From Calothrix membranacea FACHB-236 (GTDB taxonomy: Bacteria; Cyanobacteriota; Cyanobacteriia; Cyanobacteriales; Nostocaceae), in contig NZ_JACJPX010000047.1 of NCBI RefSeq assembly GCF_014696315.1, positions 1 to 64,000 of the forward strand: a stretch of DNA of 64,000 nucleotides, written 5' to 3'. The notes below the pieces were generated by a model. That model saw nothing but the letters and a program-made list of their open reading frames with translations. It made no database searches and had not been told where the DNA came from. Positions 9,261-18,366 of this stretch are shown one piece after another (position 1 is the stretch's first letter; each line of letters opens with the position of its first letter). The translations under genes and the position numbers were made by a program.

Positions 9261-9923
9261 TGAATCGCTATCATTTAGATATGCTAAAAATGTATTAGCA
9301 AAAATGGCAGCTTGAGTGCGATCGCGTAAATTGAGACGATTCAACATATTGGTTACATGGTTTTTGACTGTCCCCTCAGAAATGTAGAGTTGTTGGGCTA
9401 TTTCTCGATTACTAGCGCCTTGAGCAATTAGACGTAAAACTTCTTTTTCTCTGGGAGTAAGTTCTGCTAAACTAGGCGGAATTTCTGGCGGTGGGGTTGG
9501 TTCTAAAGTGGGAAACTGCGTCAATAATTTTTTGACTATTCCTGGCCCTAATTGAGTGTAACCTTTGTGAACAGCACGAATTGCAAAAGCTAATTCTTCT
9601 GAAGGTGTATCCTTGAGTAAATAACCCATTGCACCATTCTGGAGTGCTGCTTTTACATATTCATCATCATCAAAAGTTGTTAATACTAAAACTTTAATAC
9701 CGCTAAAATTCTTTTGAATTTCTCTGGTAGCTGCAACCCCATCCATGATGGGCATTCTGATATCCATTAATACTACATTCGGTTGCAATTCGGCAATTAA
9801 ATTCAGTGCTATTGCTCCATTTTCTGCTTCGCCAACAATTTCTAAATCTGTCTCTAACTCTAATAAGGCTCTTAATCCTTGACGAATTAAATTTTGGTCA
9901 TCTACTAGTAATACTTTAATCAT
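9258..9923 (-). CDS. NarL/LuxR-family response regulator
   Basis: A 221-residue output regulator. The receiver domain spans residues 1-120, with D54 as phospho-acceptor, T82/T83 and K104. A proline-rich linker follows, then a LuxR-type helix-turn-helix at about 150-215 ([15 protein letters not shown] and EGTVKNHV). Its start overlaps the stop of the upstream kinase gene by 4 nt (ATGA), so the two are co-translated and should form a pair. The stop codon TAA (9258-9260) lies in the terminal repeat of the adjacent MITE. Confidence 0.93.
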   Translation of the reverse strand: MIKVLLVDDQNLIRQGLRALLELETDLEIVGEAENGAIALNLIAELQPNVVLMDIRMPIMDGVAATREIQKNFSGIKVLVLTTFDDDEYVKAALQNGAMGYLLKDTPSEELAFAIRAVHKGYTQLGPGIVKKLLTQFPTLEPTPPPEIPPSLAELTPREKEVLRLIAQGASNREIAQQLYISEGTVKNHVTNMLNRLNLRDRTQAAIFANTFLAYLNDSDS

Positions 9924-11152
9924 CTATTCAGCCTCATTAGAGGAACATCAACTATAATTTTACAACCCTCTCCAGGTGTACTGATAATGTTAAATACACC
10001 ACCAATTGCTAAAGTGCGAGCGCGCATACTTTGCAAGCCAAACCCAGTAGTATTTTGCTTAAAGTCAAAACCTTGACCGTTGTCATGAACTGTTAAACGT
10101 AAACCTTTAGGATTTCTATCTATTTCTATTCTAACTTCTGTAGCTTTCGCATATTTAGAAATATTTGTCAATGATTCTTGAATAATGCGATAGATGGCAA
10201 TCTTAATTTCGCTGGGTAAAGGATTATCTAAGTTAATGAAGCAAATTGGTGAAAAGCCATTTGCATGATGAAAATCCTCTAATAGTTGATTAATTGCTTG
10301 TTCTAAGGATTGCTCTTGCAAGGGATGAGAACGCATCGTAGAAATAGATTGTCTAACATCTTGCAAGGCTTTAGAACCTAATTCTTTCGCTCTTTTTAAG
10401 AAATCATGAGCTTTATTAGGATTAGATTGCGAAAGCTTTAAGGCTGTTTCCAATTGCAGATTTAATGCTGTTAATGAATGCCCCAAAGAATCATGAATTT
10501 CCCGAGCAATCCGATTACGTTCTTCTAAAGTTGCTTGGTTCTCAATTCGGAGAGCATATTGACGCAGTTTTTCGTTAGCAACAGCTAATTCTTCGCGACT
10601 TTGTCGTTCGGATAATACTGTATTCATGAGCATTAATACAAAAATTAAACTTAAGCCAAACAATAAAGATAAACTTAGAGTGAAAAATTGTACACGCTCT
10701 TGTATTTGGGGTGTTGGAGGAAAATTATGTAATCTGCGCTGTAGTGTTAACCAAAATAAAATAAACGAGATAAATGTAACTATTAAACGCCCTGGTAACT
10801 GAAAAATTAAGCAACTACGAGTTACTAAAATCATATAGATAAAAGGAAAAAGCCGAGAAATCCTACCACCTACAAAACCAGTAGTAAAAATGAAAAAAAC
10901 TTCAATAGCTGTAAAGACTATTTTGCTGATTTGGTTTCCTGTAGGTAATCTCAAACCCATTAAACCAAAAATAATTAAACAGCCAGTTGCAATTATTAAA
11001 TTTTCAGGGCTGGGTTCGTGAAACTTGCCAGCAAAACGTGGCGGTGGTGGTGATGGCATGATCGCAGTTAGCATAGCAAGTGCTAAAAGTATCCACTCTA
11101 GATAAAGTAGAAATCGAAATGGATGATTGTTAATTTGTATTGGTGGTTTCAT
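9920..11152 (-). CDS. Sensor histidine kinase, HisKA_3 type
   Basis: Membrane sensor of 410 residues. Several hydrophobic helices span about residues 15-180, then a coiled linker. The dimerisation/phosphoacceptor helix has H220 in [16 protein letters not shown], and an HATPase domain carries the DNGQGF box near 355-365. This is the NarX/DesK class that pairs with LuxR-type regulators. Only short loops lie between the helices, so it probably senses the membrane or an intramembrane cue rather than a large periplasmic ligand. It heads the operon with the response regulator and diverges from a Spy-like gene. Confidence 0.92.
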   Translation of the reverse strand: MKPPIQINNHPFRFLLYLEWILLALAMLTAIMPSPPPPRFAGKFHEPSPENLIIATGCLIIFGLMGLRLPTGNQISKIVFTAIEVFFIFTTGFVGGRISRLFPFIYMILVTRSCLIFQLPGRLIVTFISFILFWLTLQRRLHNFPPTPQIQERVQFFTLSLSLLFGLSLIFVLMLMNTVLSERQSREELAVANEKLRQYALRIENQATLEERNRIAREIHDSLGHSLTALNLQLETALKLSQSNPNKAHDFLKRAKELGSKALQDVRQSISTMRSHPLQEQSLEQAINQLLEDFHHANGFSPICFINLDNPLPSEIKIAIYRIIQESLTNISKYAKATEVRIEIDRNPKGLRLTVHDNGQGFDFKQNTTGFGLQSMRARTLAIGGVFNIISTPGEGCKIIVDVPLMRLNR

Positions 11153-11414
11153 AAAAATAACAGTGAATTAGATTTGGTTTATAAAATTATTTACTTAAGT
11201 TATGAGCGAATATATTTAAATATTCAAGTTTTTTCTAATATTTTATTTATTGGCAATTTCTCAAAACATGATTTTTATTTACGTGCATACACCGATTGAA
11301 CTGCAAGCCTTTTAAATAGAAATACAAAAATAAACGGCTAAATCAGCAGTTTTCTCACCTTAGTTTAATTTACCTGAAATGACTAGTATGATTGCTCATG
11401 AAGGAATAATGACT

Positions 11415-11442
11415 AAAGTCATGGGTATATCCGTGACTTTTT
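11415..11442 (+). promoter_or_regulatory. Hairpin with T-run upstream of Spy-like gene
   Basis: AAAGTCATGG (11415-11424) pairs with CCGTGACTTT (11431-11440) through one G-U wobble, followed by further T residues. It looks like a small terminator or attenuator on the + strand, 73 nt before the Spy-like start. The core GACTAAAGTCATG recurs as a perfect hairpin at 34321-34353. Confidence 0.35.
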
Positions 11443-11514
11443 CCTCATGTATTGACTGAAGATGAGTTCGTATGATGATGACATCAGAAAAGGAAACAAC
11501 ACACGAGGTCAATC

Positions 11515-12069
11515 ATGAAAGTTAAAACATTATCCTTAGTAGCTGGTGCGATCGCTTTAACTTTAACAGCAACTCCCTTTGCCGCTCAAGCGCAACGAGG
11601 TTTTTCTGGACATAAGCAAGTAGTTGCACAAAATACCAATGGACAACGTGGAGAACGCCCAAATAAAGGTGCTTGGCAACAATTAGGGTTAACTGATGCA
11701 CAAAAAACCCAAATTCAGCAAATTCGCCGTGATACCCGCACCCAAATTGAAGGAATTCTTACCCAAGAACAAAAAGACCAGTTAAAAGCGCAATTTGAGC
11801 AACGTCAAGCGCAAAGAGGTCAGCGTCGCGCACAAGGTGCACAACGTCCCCAAGGTCAACAGCCAGGTCAATTTGGTAAGAAAGGTTTTGAGTCTCTGAA
11901 TTTAACAGAAGCTCAAAAAACCCAAATCCAGCAAATTATGCAGTCTTCACAACAAAAAATTCAAGCAGTATTGACTCCAGAACAACGCACAAAATTACAG
12001 CAAATGCGTGAGAATGCACGTGCACGCTGGCAACAACGTAATTCTAACCAAGGCACACAACAACCATAA
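11515..12069 (+). CDS. Spy/CpxP-like periplasmic protein with two LTxxQ-type repeats
   Basis: A 184-residue exported protein: Sec signal peptide at residues 1-27 (cut near AQA-Q), then two similar helical modules, LTDAQKTQIQQI and LTEAQKTQIQQI, each followed by LTxEQ. This is the pattern of Spy/CpxP periplasmic chaperones and metal-responsive proteins. The linker is rich in Gln and Arg. It diverges from a histidine kinase/response regulator pair, an arrangement that suggests control by that pair in envelope stress (inference). The gene has a GAGG ribosome site before ATG 11515. Confidence 0.75.
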   Translation: MKVKTLSLVAGAIALTLTATPFAAQAQRGFSGHKQVVAQNTNGQRGERPNKGAWQQLGLTDAQKTQIQQIRRDTRTQIEGILTQEQKDQLKAQFEQRQAQRGQRRAQGAQRPQGQQPGQFGKKGFESLNLTEAQKTQIQQIMQSSQQKIQAVLTPEQRTKLQQMRENARARWQQRNSNQGTQQP

Positions 12070-12180
12070 GTAAAATCTTAAATAAAGGCTTACTACCACT
12101 TTCTACCGCATCAAAAATAAGTGTTAATTCCTAAGATTATCTTGGTTGTTTGTTTGTTCTAAACCATTGTTAAAAACTAA

Positions 12181-12210
12181 ATTCCCAACTTTAGCAAAGA
12201 AGTTGGGAAT
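12181..12210. terminator. Perfect 11-bp hairpin after the Spy-like gene
   Basis: ATTCCCAACTT (12181-12191) pairs with AAGTTGGGAAT (12200-12210) across 8 nt. There is only a short T tract after it, so termination is plausible but not certain. Confidence 0.4.
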
Positions 12211-12237
12211 TTGCATATCACAATCTACAAATAGAAG

Positions 12238-12762
12238 ATGATGCAACCTGACACTGCTTCCTCAAATACCATTCCTCGCCTGCAACAACTCTTAGATTTA
12301 CTTGACCGTAAAGCTGAAGCCAAAGGGCTAGCTGTGCCGCAAATAGTATACATCGAGAAATTGCAATTACTTCCTCAAGGCACTTTTGGCAGAGCTTGGG
12401 CAGATTTATTGGAGCAAAATAACTTAAAACCCTTCACTACAGGCCCTCGTCGCAAACAACTCCACGATGGTATTCATGCAATTACAGGCTATGGTACAGA
12501 CTTGATTGGAGAAGCAGAAATACAGGCTTTTATCTTGGGAACCAAGTTTAGCCCCATTAATTTTATGTTGGGGTTGGGACTATTACGCGCCATCCAAAGA
12601 CACCAAAATCATCGACAACAGTTTAGTTGGGACAGACTTTGGCAAGCATACCAACGCGGTTATCATTCCCATTTAGATCCAGATACTTGGCAACCAGAAT
12701 TATTTTGGCACATACCTTTAACTGAGGTGCAAGTTTTATTTGGTATAGCCCAGAATAAATAA
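12238..12762 (+). CDS. Coq4-family protein
   Basis: A 174-residue soluble protein with the Coq4 metal-binding motif: H76-D77-x-x-H80 followed by E92 (HDGIH, then GEAE). Coq4 acts in ubiquinone biosynthesis in mitochondria and proteobacteria. Cyanobacteria make plastoquinone, so the role here is open; a quinone-related decarboxylation/hydroxylation is inference. Starts with two ATGs at 12238. Followed by a hairpin and then sipA. Confidence 0.8.
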   Translation: MMQPDTASSNTIPRLQQLLDLLDRKAEAKGLAVPQIVYIEKLQLLPQGTFGRAWADLLEQNNLKPFTTGPRRKQLHDGIHAITGYGTDLIGEAEIQAFILGTKFSPINFMLGLGLLRAIQRHQNHRQQFSWDRLWQAYQRGYHSHLDPDTWQPELFWHIPLTEVQVLFGIAQNK

Positions 12763-12819
12763 TTAAAATAGCCGTAGAGACGTGATTAATCCTGTCTGTT
12801 GATTTTACTTGTTGCATCG

Positions 12820-12845
12820 ACCCCTAGCTTTTGCTGGGGGTTTTG
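12820..12845 (+). terminator. Rho-independent terminator after the coq4-like gene
   Basis: ACCCCTAGC, loop TTTT, GCTGGGGGT, then a short T tract. The stem has one G-U pair. Confidence 0.5.
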
Positions 12846-12881
12846 AGTTATGAGTTATTCAAAACTCTTTGTTGGATCAAA

Positions 12882-13136
12882 ATGTCTAAAGAATTCATTA
12901 TTGGTAGTAAAGTACGTGTTGTAGCACTACCGCCTTACGTCAAAACTGCGGAACCTATGCCTATGCTTCGCCCCCCGAATGTGATTCAGCTTGGAGAAGA
13001 AGGTATAGTGATGGATCATCGTCCTGGGGGATATTGGGGTATCCGCTTTGCTAAAGGGGCTTTTCTGCTTGATAGTCAATACATAGAAAGTACAGATGTC
13101 CCAGATGAATCTCAGCCAGAATCAGAAGAACAGTGA
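12882..13136 (+). CDS. sipA: SipA-type regulatory protein (NblS partner; DUF3148)
   Basis: An 84-residue basic/acidic beta protein with the family blocks PPYVKTAEPMPMLRPP and GGYWGIRF, followed by KGAFLLD. In Synechococcus, SipA binds the histidine kinase NblS and modulates high-light and nutrient signalling; the family is also annotated as an NDH assembly factor. I chose the ATG at 12882 (MSKEFIIG) because the earlier in-frame start lies inside the preceding hairpin. It ends 45 nt before the peroxiredoxin gene. Confidence 0.85.
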   Translation: MSKEFIIGSKVRVVALPPYVKTAEPMPMLRPPNVIQLGEEGIVMDHRPGGYWGIRFAKGAFLLDSQYIESTDVPDESQPESEEQ

Positions 13137-13181
13137 ACAAGAATTGTAAACTTATGTTAAGTTATCATTCTTATCTGTACC

Positions 13182-13739
13182 ATGATTTCTCGTCGCAATT
13201 TTTTAAGCATAATATTTGCTAGCTGTGTTGCTGTCATTAGCTGGCTGAACTCTACTCCAACTGCTGATGCGCTGGGTGGAAAACTACCTGCTATTAATCA
13301 ACCTGCACCAGAGTTTACCTTGCCTACTAACACAGGCAAAGGTAACATTTCTCTCTCGGACTTGCGTGGTAAGTGGGTAGTTCTTTATTTTTATCCCAAA
13401 GACTTCACCTCTGGCTGCACTATAGAAGCGCGGCGTTTTCAGCAAGACTTACCCAAATATTTAGCCCAGAATACTCAAATTATTGGAGTCAGCGCTGATG
13501 ATGTAGATTCTCATGCGGAATTTTGTGATTCAGAAGGTTTAAAATTCCCCCTTTTGGCAGATACGACTGGCGCAGTTAGTAAAGCCTATGGTTCTTGGAT
13601 TGGTTACGTTTCTATGCGCCACAGTTTTATCATCGATCCAGATGGGATTCTGCGTGAGACTTTCGTTAAAGTCAATCCCAATATTCACAGCGCAGAAGTA
13701 CTAGCGCGGCTGGAGGAGTTGCAGTCAACGGCTTCTTAG
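13182..13739 (+). CDS. Exported PrxQ/BCP-type peroxiredoxin
   Basis: A thiol peroxidase of 185 residues with a twin-Arg-like leader (SRRNFLS, then a hydrophobic run to about residue 30), suggesting export to the lumen or periplasm. The thioredoxin-fold core has peroxidatic C79 in DFTSGCTIE. The resolving cysteine that classic BCP/PrxQ has five residues later is R84 here. A second cysteine, C115 (EFCDSEG), may replace it, or the enzyme may work as a 1-Cys type. The gene follows sipA by 45 nt and may share its transcript. Confidence 0.88.
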   Translation: MISRRNFLSIIFASCVAVISWLNSTPTADALGGKLPAINQPAPEFTLPTNTGKGNISLSDLRGKWVVLYFYPKDFTSGCTIEARRFQQDLPKYLAQNTQIIGVSADDVDSHAEFCDSEGLKFPLLADTTGAVSKAYGSWIGYVSMRHSFIIDPDGILRETFVKVNPNIHSAEVLARLEELQSTAS

Positions 13740-13994
13740 GATAGACAAGGGATGAGGGAGATGAGGGGGATGAGACAAATAAATTCTTTGTATGGAACAT
13801 GCACAATCTTGTAGTATATCCAATACGCATGAAATCCTTGCCACACAATAAAAATAGGCATTATTTAATAACCTGTTAGGCGTTTTGCGTGGTTTGGGGT
13901 TCTTTACCTATATTTTTCAAGCCAGTTTTGATGTTTAACTAATAATTTGACATAACAGGTACGAAAGAACCTTTTAATCTGTCTTCAGGCTTTT
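13740..13994. other. Spacer after the peroxiredoxin gene
   Basis: It contains GAGGGAGATGAGG purine repeats near 13750 and AT-rich sequence. No gene seen; it probably holds the promoter of the candidate RNA that follows. Confidence 0.4.
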
Positions 13995-14104
13995 TGCACA
14001 CATCCTCTAGGATGATGAACTAGAGTCAGACTAAGTCTAAATTAAGCATGGTGTAGTAAATGCTTGGTATATACAGAGGCTTGGCCTAGCCAAGCCTCTT
14101 TCAT
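13995..14104 (+). ncRNA. Candidate small RNA, copy A of a three-member family
   Basis: In order: a small 5' hairpin CATCC-tcta-GGATG, the conserved block GACTAAGTCTAAATTA, a variable middle, and a 10-bp terminator hairpin AGAGGCTTGG/CCAAGCCTCT (14075-14084/14090-14099) followed by TTTC. The same order is seen in two copies on the other strand at 29190-29303 and 29407-29505. No protein-coding frame is shared. Family identity unknown to me. Confidence 0.6.
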
Positions 14105-14623
14105 TGTTGTTTGTAGAGCGACAAGTACATTCGCACATTATATGTCGCAGTTCGCAAATTACTGACTTTATTAGTAAATAAATATTTATTTTTGTAAAAT
14201 TGTTACGCCAAACTAGTGATTTTAATTTTTCGACCATGAATAGAGTAAATAAGTAAGATTAATTGTTGGAAAACACACAATTATTAACGGCTGAAATTTT
14301 GCCACTATCACCTTTCAAACATTATTTTCATTATCCCACTTAGAGAAAAATTTTGACCCTCTATCTCGTAATTTTTAACTACAGTAGATAGCACATTGAA
14401 ATATGCATGAGTGTATACTTTAACAAATTAGCTTAATTGCAGCGAATATATTGGATACTGCCCATCTGAACAAGTCAAAATTTACTCTAATGCTTGTATA
14501 GTATGTAACTTGACTATTTTAGTTCTCCAATTTGCTAATTAAAAAGGTAACCTTTCAGCAACCTCTGGCTGAGATACTCTAACATGGTACTAGGCACCAC
14601 ACTCATTCATCGTAGAGGTATCT
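14105..14623. other. Spacer, no gene seen
   Basis: AT-rich 0.5 kb between the candidate RNA and the 60-residue gene. A weak ORF on the minus strand overlaps the RNA and is not supported. Confidence 0.4.
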
Positions 14624-14806
14624 ATGGAAGCTTTAGCGGAAACTCTAGATACAAAATTGCGTCAATGGAAACCCGATGTTGCTGAACAGGTACGGCAATA
14701 TGTGGCAGCAATTATCGAAATGGCAGACCAAGATGCACTAGACATTCTGCAATCAAAGGAAGTTACACAAGAACCGGTGGACTGGTCAGAAAAAAATGAC
14801 AACTAG
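14624..14806 (+). CDS. Small conserved-looking protein, 60 aa
   Basis: An acidic, mostly helical peptide (MEALAETLDTKLRQWKP and so on) without membrane segment. The ATG is preceded by AGAGGT at good spacing. Function not recognised. The regular hydrophobic pattern and ribosome site favour a real gene. Confidence 0.6.
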   Translation: MEALAETLDTKLRQWKPDVAEQVRQYVAAIIEMADQDALDILQSKEVTQEPVDWSEKNDN

Positions 14807-14847
14807 TACAGACTGGCAGAAATAACTAATCAGTACAAAATTCAACT

Positions 14848-14872
14848 CAGGACTCAGGACTCAGGACTCAGC
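14848..14872. repeat. GACTCAG tandem heptamer array
   Basis: Three head-to-tail copies of GGACTCA; STRR type. Confidence 0.6.
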
Positions 14873-14982
14873 ACTACCATCACGACTGGTTAGAAACTGT
14901 TGCCGCGATGCACTAGCATTGATACAGAAAAATTGTTGCAGGATCGGATAAGCTTACCAAAGCAGTTTTCATCCTCAAAACC

Positions 14983-15777
14983 ATGACCGCAAGTAGTCCC
15001 ACAATTTTAGCCTTAGACTTTGATGGAGTGATTTGCGATGGACTAATTGAATATTTTGAGGTAGCATGGCGCACCTATTGTCAAATCTGGTCGCCTGCTA
15101 GCAATACACCAGCCGATGATTTAGCTTCGAGATTTTATCGGCTAAGACCTGTGATTGAAACAGGCTGGGAAATGCCTGTTTTAATCAAAGCATTAGTAGA
15201 AGGAATTGCAGATGAGAATATTCTGCAAGGATGGGTAACTATTGCCCCCAAAATATTGTTAGACCACAAGCTTCAAGCAAGAGAAATTGCTGCTGCACTA
15301 GATAATATCCGAGATAAATGGATTGAGACTGATTTGAATGGCTGGTTAAGTCTGCATAGATTTTATCCTGGCGTAATCGACAAAATCAAAGCAACTATTG
15401 CTAGTGCTGTCACCTTATATATTGTCACCACCAAAGAAGGACGTTTTGTGCAGCAATTACTGCAACAAGAAGGAGTAGATTTATCTTCTCAAGAGATTTT
15501 TGGCAAAGAAGAAAAACGTCCTAAATACGAAATTCTCCGCGAATTAATTCAGACAGCAACCCAAAAGCCAGTAAGCCTTTGGTTTGTAGAAGATAGGCTC
15601 AAGACATTGCAATTAGTTCAACAGCAATCAGACCTTGTAGATGTCAAACTTTTCTTGGCAGACTGGGGTTATAATACCCAATCAGAAAAAGAAGCTGCCC
15701 AAAATGACGAACGCATTCAGCTAATATCTCTTTCTCAGTTTGGCAATAGCTTCTCAAATTGGGATAAGCAGGTATAG
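14983..15777 (+). CDS. HAD-superfamily hydrolase
   Basis: A cytosolic phosphatase-like protein of 264 residues. Motif I is LDFDGVICDG, with D12 as nucleophile and D14 as acid. Motif II is TTKEGR, and the acidic motif is VEDRLKT near residue 205. A large helical cap lies between motifs I and II. Substrate cannot be read from the sequence. Monocistronic by layout. Confidence 0.85.
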   Translation: MTASSPTILALDFDGVICDGLIEYFEVAWRTYCQIWSPASNTPADDLASRFYRLRPVIETGWEMPVLIKALVEGIADENILQGWVTIAPKILLDHKLQAREIAAALDNIRDKWIETDLNGWLSLHRFYPGVIDKIKATIASAVTLYIVTTKEGRFVQQLLQQEGVDLSSQEIFGKEEKRPKYEILRELIQTATQKPVSLWFVEDRLKTLQLVQQQSDLVDVKLFLADWGYNTQSEKEAAQNDERIQLISLSQFGNSFSNWDKQV

Positions 15778-15930
15778 CTTAGGAGTTAGTGATTCTTCTA
15801 AGGATAGTGAGCATTCCACCGCTTCAACCAATAACAAACAAAGGCCAATAACAAACAAAGGCGAGTTGCTTTAAAAATTAATTACTAGATAAGCTTGCTA
15901 AAGGAAATTAATTTTGCTCGCCAATGAATA

Positions 15931-16149
15931 TTACTTCTGCCTCTGTTCTGGTGGAGCAGCTTGTGGCAATATAGATCGGTCTTGATCGGCAGTGGATAAA
16001 GGTACGTTCAAATGTTTCCTTGCCATGTTTTCAGCTAATGAACGGTCTTGTTCGTTCTCAAACTGGCTTTCATCTAACAAATGCTCGCTTTTCGCAGCTT
16101 GATCTCGACTTGGCGGGCTACCATTTTTCCACCTGTACTTAAAGTCCAT
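15931..16149 (-). CDS. Small hydrophilic protein, 72 aa
   Basis: A charged, low-complexity protein (KWKNGSPPSRDQAAKSEHLL) without Cys or hydrophobic segments, possibly disordered. No clear ribosome site precedes the ATG. Function not recognised; coding status moderately likely. Confidence 0.5.
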   Translation of the reverse strand: MDFKYRWKNGSPPSRDQAAKSEHLLDESQFENEQDRSLAENMARKHLNVPLSTADQDRSILPQAAPPEQRQK

Positions 16150-16317
16150 AAGTTAAAAAGCAGATAGACTGCAGTTTGTTGCTACGCTCTTAATACTAGA
16201 TAGGAATTAAATATTGTGCTTCTACCCTAAGTTGAAAGTAGATTAATACCGTAAAGGAGAAGTCAAACTCTTTTTTGGCAATTCCATTTCTTTAGAAACA
16301 GTCGTTAAACGTTGAGC

Positions 16318-16424
16318 CTAATGCTTCTAGTAGAAGAGACAGTTAATCATAAATGCATATACTGCAATTACCAAGCAATAGTTTGACGAGCTTCTAGTAC
16401 CAGACCTACTAGAAGCTTTTTTTT
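16318..16424 (+). ncRNA. Candidate small RNA ending in a strong orphan terminator
   Basis: AGCTTCTAGTA (16389-16399) and TACTAGAAGCT (16407-16417) form a perfect 11-bp hairpin followed by eight T residues. No + strand gene lies upstream. The 5' arm GCTTCTAGTA also occurs at 16323-16332, so the 3' arm could pair with either copy. Genes on both sides run on the minus strand. Confidence 0.5.
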
Positions 16425-16485
16425 AATTATGTATTATTTTGTTTGAAACATCTGGCAAAAGGCATAAAAAATTTGTCATTAGTAA

Positions 16486-16578
16486 TACCAAACAGATGTA
16501 GAGCAAATAGGTGAAAACTATTGTAAATTGGTATGATTTTTAAAATACACAAAGGGGTACAAAGCTTTGTACCCCTAC
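16486..16578. repeat. Short MITE-A relative plus a GGGGTAC palindrome
   Basis: TACCAAACAG (16486) and AAATTGGTA (ending 16533) resemble the ends of the 99-bp elements at 33963 and 62273. A 22-bp perfect palindrome GGGGTACAAAG/CTTTGTACCCC lies just to the right. Confidence 0.45.
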
Positions 16579-16616
16579 TAATTGAATCACAAATAAAGAG
16601 ATTGGCTTGAAGAGAA

Positions 16617-17765
16617 CTACTTCGCTTGAATCGGTGTTAGGGCCACACCTTTGTAATAATGACCCAAAATTTGTAGGTGGCTTGCTCCGCGTCGAGCTAA
16701 ATTGTAGGCTCCCCATTGGCTCATCCCTAAAGCATGACCAAAACCTAAACCTTGGAGAACAAAACTGCCATCGGCTGCTTTACTGACACGAAAACGGGTA
16801 CTTTTCAGCCTGAGTGCAGTCCGCACTTCTTCTCCCTGTAGAACTTTCGTACCCCTGTCGCCGATAATTTTGAGAACTTTGACACTTTGGAATGGTGAAA
16901 AGGCTTCGGGAACCATATCCTTGACATTACCTACACCAGAAATGCGGGAACTAATTTCAGCAGGTGAGAAGGTTTTCACCCAGTTACACTCACTGATATT
17001 TTGATCGTAGTCTTGAACTGCACGCAGATAAGGTTCTTTACTCAGCCAAACATCTTCAACATTCTCAGTATGTCCGCCAGAACAAGCGTGGAAAACCGAG
17101 AGAATGATTTGGTTTTGGTAAGTTAGTACCTGTCCAGCTGTAGCATCTACTGCGGCGTAGGTAGTAGGAGATTCGCTACTAACACCTTTGTAAATTTGCC
17201 AGCGATCGGGGGTATCACCTAAATCGTAAATGGGATTACGATTACGTTGCTTTTCACGTTCGTAAAGAGCATAGGTACGGGCGGCGATCGCTTGGGCTTT
17301 GAGTGCTTCTTGGGGCCATTGGGCATCCATTTCACCACCAATCACACTGTAGAGATATTCTTCCATATCTACCCAGTTGACCGCACTTAAGCCTTTTTCT
17401 GTGGCAACAACTAAAGTTCTACCGCGATACCAGCGATCGCCAATATAAACGAATCCTTTACCTGTTGGCTCAATCCAAAATAAACCAGATTGCCATTTGT
17501 CCAAAGCTACTCCCCCAGGAACAGCTTGGGCATAAAATGAATTCATCGCTGGTAATTGCCCTAAAGCCCTACCAGTACTATCTTTGATGCTTGCTGGTGT
17601 CGAACTACCAACTTTTACCTGATTAACATCTCTTTCAATGGCGACACGTAAAATTACAGATGCTTGTGCTGGTGCAACCAAGGCTATCCACAACAGGAAA
17701 GTTACCCACCAATGTTGTCCTTTGATCTGGGAAAGTAAAGAGCCAAGTAAAACTTTAAATTTCAT
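16617..17765 (-). CDS. SpoIID/LytB-domain protein, exported
   Basis: A 382-residue protein with an N-terminal signal/anchor (WWVTFLLWIALVAPAQA). The SpoIID domain carries the signature GGEMDAQWPQEALKAQAIA near residue 145, then ARTYA, and later FHACSGGHTENV and GLGFGHALGMSQWGA. SpoIID is a peptidoglycan lytic transglycosylase in spore formers; cyanobacterial homologues are probably cell-wall remodelling factors (inference). It stands alone between a candidate RNA and the sulfate operon. Confidence 0.88.
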   Translation of the reverse strand: MKFKVLLGSLLSQIKGQHWWVTFLLWIALVAPAQASVILRVAIERDVNQVKVGSSTPASIKDSTGRALGQLPAMNSFYAQAVPGGVALDKWQSGLFWIEPTGKGFVYIGDRWYRGRTLVVATEKGLSAVNWVDMEEYLYSVIGGEMDAQWPQEALKAQAIAARTYALYEREKQRNRNPIYDLGDTPDRWQIYKGVSSESPTTYAAVDATAGQVLTYQNQIILSVFHACSGGHTENVEDVWLSKEPYLRAVQDYDQNISECNWVKTFSPAEISSRISGVGNVKDMVPEAFSPFQSVKVLKIIGDRGTKVLQGEEVRTALRLKSTRFRVSKAADGSFVLQGLGFGHALGMSQWGAYNLARRGASHLQILGHYYKGVALTPIQAK

Positions 17766-18102
17766 GCCTATCGTTTAATCACATTATTATCTTTTTGACG
17801 CTTTGGAGTTATCGCATCTACAACTAAAGATGAGACGCTTTACCATCGCTGGAGGTTGCCACCTTTTACTAATTATGCATATTTAAACTAAATAAATACG
17901 TGCCAATTAAGTTACTGCTGAAAACATTAAATTGATTTAGCAAGAGAAAATTTGGACAGAGTATAGATAATCGTAGGGGCACAACATGTTGTGCCCCTAC
18001 CCATATACTTCATTTATCTGAAATTGCTGTAACTGCTTAAAACTTGAGAGCTATTTGATAAATTGCATCAGATTGATCAAAGAGCGCTAATTATATAACA
18101 CT
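17766..18102. other. Spacer with a perfect 28-nt palindrome
   Basis: 17973-18000 reads GTAGGGGCACAACA then its exact reverse complement. Related GGGGCAC arms occur at 29101, 34010 and 62305. Nothing else seen. Confidence 0.6.
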
Positions 18103-18366
18103 TTACCAATTACCTGGGCTATTATCATCCCAGACTTGTAAAGACAATTCATGAAGATGGGTAAGGGCACTTTGAATTTGAGTATCTGTTCCTTGTAGTT
18201 CCAAGTCAAACCAACCATCTCCAACAGCATTAGCTCCCAAAATTGCCGCAGTAATATTCACAGTTACACCATAGTCAGAGACAAGACGCGAAATTACAGG
18301 TTCTTGGTGATAGTCCTTAGGAATTCTCACTCGAATACGTTTGGTAAGTGTATTGTTATTTGTCAT
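18103..18366 (-). CDS. NIL-domain protein
   Basis: An 87-residue ACT-like NIL domain, the small regulatory domain also found at the C-terminus of MetN ABC ATPases. Stand-alone copies sit next to sulfate permease genes in cyanobacteria, so a role in sulfur ligand sensing or permease regulation is likely (inference). Last gene of the sbpA-cysT-cysW run, 97 nt after cysW. Its ATG is one of three ATGs spaced 7 nt apart in an ATGACAA heptamer array, so the array itself supplies the start codon. Confidence 0.8.
   Translation of the reverse strand: MTNNNTLTKRIRVRIPKDYHQEPVISRLVSDYGVTVNITAAILGANAVGDGWFDLELQGTDTQIQSALTHLHELSLQVWDDNSPGNW

Noticed and set aside
14037-14237. 66-aa minus-strand ORF
   Set aside because: Overlaps the terminator of candidate RNA copy A, has no ribosome site and no protein-like pattern.
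14560-14600. CTGAGA string suggestive of a TPP riboswitch
   Set aside because: The other conserved thi-box segments are missing and the following gene is not thiamine-related.
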